Source: Gammaproteobacteria bacterium
Lineage (GTDB): Bacteria; Pseudomonadota; Gammaproteobacteria; Granulosicoccales; Granulosicoccaceae
NCBI GenBank assembly: GCA_019634245.1
Contig: JAHQVR010000134.1
Span: 1 to 6,007, forward strand
Length of the DNA: 6,007 nucleotides
Direction of reading: 5' to 3'
Numbering within the stretch: the first letter of the stretch is position 1; every line of letters begins with the position of its first letter. The notes beneath the pieces were generated by a model, which saw nothing but the letters and a program-made list of their open reading frames with translations, was not told the origin of the DNA and ran no database searches. The position numbers were made by a program, and so were the translations under genes. Of this stretch, positions 5,045 through 6,007 are shown one piece after another.

Positions 5045-6007
5045 ATGACACAGAAAGCACATGGCATCGGGTTACTTGCCGCTGGGCAAACGCTTGTTTG
5101 GGCTGGAATTTATTACGTATTCCCTGCAATGCTTATACATTGGGAAGACAGCTTGAACTGGGAACGGACAGAGCTGACAGCGGCATTTACGATTGCTGTA
5201 CTGCTATCAGCCTTATGCTCTCCTATAGCCGGCAGGATCATTGACCACGGACGCGGCGCATCAATGATGTGCGCATCTGCCGCTACCGGCGGCATACTTC
5301 TAATAGCAGTATCAACCGCAACGGATATATTTCAGTTTTACATTTATTGGGCGGCTCTAGGCATTTGTTTTTCTGGGTGTCTATATGAACCGTGTTTTGC
5401 ATTGATTACCCGTGCCAGAGGAATAGACGCGAAATCCAGCATACTAAAAGTGAGTTTGATTGCGGGTTTCGCGAGTACGCTGAGTTTTCCCGGTGTTCAC
5501 TACCTGAGTAGTACAGTGGGTTGGAGTAACACACTTATTTGTTTTGGTTTAGTGGTGTCATTGGTCGCTGCACCGATGCTCTATATTGGAGCAAATCGAG
5601 CCGAAACGAGCGCGAGCTCCATCAATCGTATTGCGAGTGAATCAACGCGATCTTATACTTTTCTGAAAAATCCAATTTTTTGGCTGTCTGGAGTTGCCTT
5701 TGCCTGGATCGCACTAGTGCACGGCATGACACTTCATCACTTGTTGCCACTGTTACGCGAGAAAGGTGTTGCAGCAACCACAGCAGTCGCTATTGCCTCA
5801 CTGATTGGCCCAATGCAGGTTATTGGAAGAATTCTGATGGTGTCGACCGATCAAGTGGTTTCAAATCATCGCCTGATGTTAGGGTGTTTTTTGGCACTAG
5901 CGGTATCTATAGTCATTTTGGCCGCCAGCGGCACGCAGATAGGCTTATTAGTATTGTTTGTTATATTCTTTGGCAGTGCCTATGGAATGGTGAGTGTCCT
6001 GCGCCCG
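5045..6007 (+). CDS. MFS transporter, truncated at the window edge (first 321 residues)
   Basis: An inner-membrane secondary carrier of the major facilitator superfamily; the substrate is unknown. The frame is open from the ATG at 5045 to the last base, with no stop. Hydrophobic segments lie near residues 8-30, 42-62, 73-91, 96-116, 132-150, 161-182, 211-230, 244-262, 277-295 and 299-318, that is ten of the expected twelve, with the hydrophilic central loop at 183-208. The loop between helices 2 and 3 carries GRIIDHGRG (63-71), a form of the MFS signature motif A with Asp67 and Arg70. The visible end, YGMVSVLRP, resembles the helix 10-11 turn of monocarboxylate-porter-like MFS proteins. About 80-100 residues should be missing. 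The start has no clear Shine-Dalgarno; the only earlier in-frame start is TTG at 5015 and gives an unlikely extension. It is divergent from the transposase. Confidence 0.9.
   Translation, partial: MTQKAHGIGLLAAGQTLVWAGIYYVFPAMLIHWEDSLNWERTELTAAFTIAVLLSALCSPIAGRIIDHGRGASMMCASAATGGILLIAVSTATDIFQFYIYWAALGICFSGCLYEPCFALITRARGIDAKSSILKVSLIAGFASTLSFPGVHYLSSTVGWSNTLICFGLVVSLVAAPMLYIGANRAETSASSINRIASESTRSYTFLKNPIFWLSGVAFAWIALVHGMTLHHLLPLLREKGVAATTAVAIASLIGPMQVIGRILMVSTDQVVSNHRLMLGCFLALAVSIVILAASGTQIGLLVLFVIFFGSAYGMVSVLRP

Noticed and set aside
5113..5295. 60-codon minus-strand open frame
   Set aside because: It is a shadow of the MFS coding sequence, whose frame is open to the window edge with clear membrane segments.

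Overview
The window reads as a stretch of chromosome from a gammaproteobacterium, probably free-living or marine. The evidence is an outer-membrane-type lipoprotein with a Gram-negative lipobox, a KefB/YbaL-like antiporter, a RAYT/IS200-like (Y1) transposase of a type frequent in marine gammaproteobacteria, and moderate GC content. The genus cannot be fixed from sequence alone. There is no rRNA, tRNA, CRISPR array or phage module.

Layout: (1) 16-1242, minus strand, an alpha/beta-hydrolase lipoprotein. (2) 1243-1450, a divergent intergenic region with weak promoter candidates in both directions. (3) 1451-3028, plus strand, a CPA2-family cation:proton antiporter with a C-terminal TrkA-N (RCK) nucleotide-binding domain. 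(4) 3075-3638, minus strand, a small HD-domain protein with metal-ligand spacing like the PhnZ/MIOX-type diiron proteins, converging on the antiporter. (5) 3802-4761, minus strand, a Y1/HUH transposase of the REP-associated tyrosine transposase type, with a strong promoter and ribosome binding site. (6) 4762-5044, an intergenic region with several copies of a short TGG-N-TGTCTTTAT motif in both orientations. (7) 5045 to the window edge, plus strand, an MFS transporter cut off by the end of the window.

The genes do not form one operon. Orientation changes at nearly every boundary, and each gene seems to carry its own control signals. Functionally they are a surface hydrolase, an ion/pH homeostasis antiporter, a possible oxygenase or phosphohydrolase, a domesticated or mobile transposase and a small-solute carrier. 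No obvious multi-gene system is visible. The most interesting local structure is the transposase promoter region: a near-consensus sigma70 promoter whose spacer is almost entirely G on the coding strand, next to an inverted family of short repeats that could be the REP-like substrates of the transposase.
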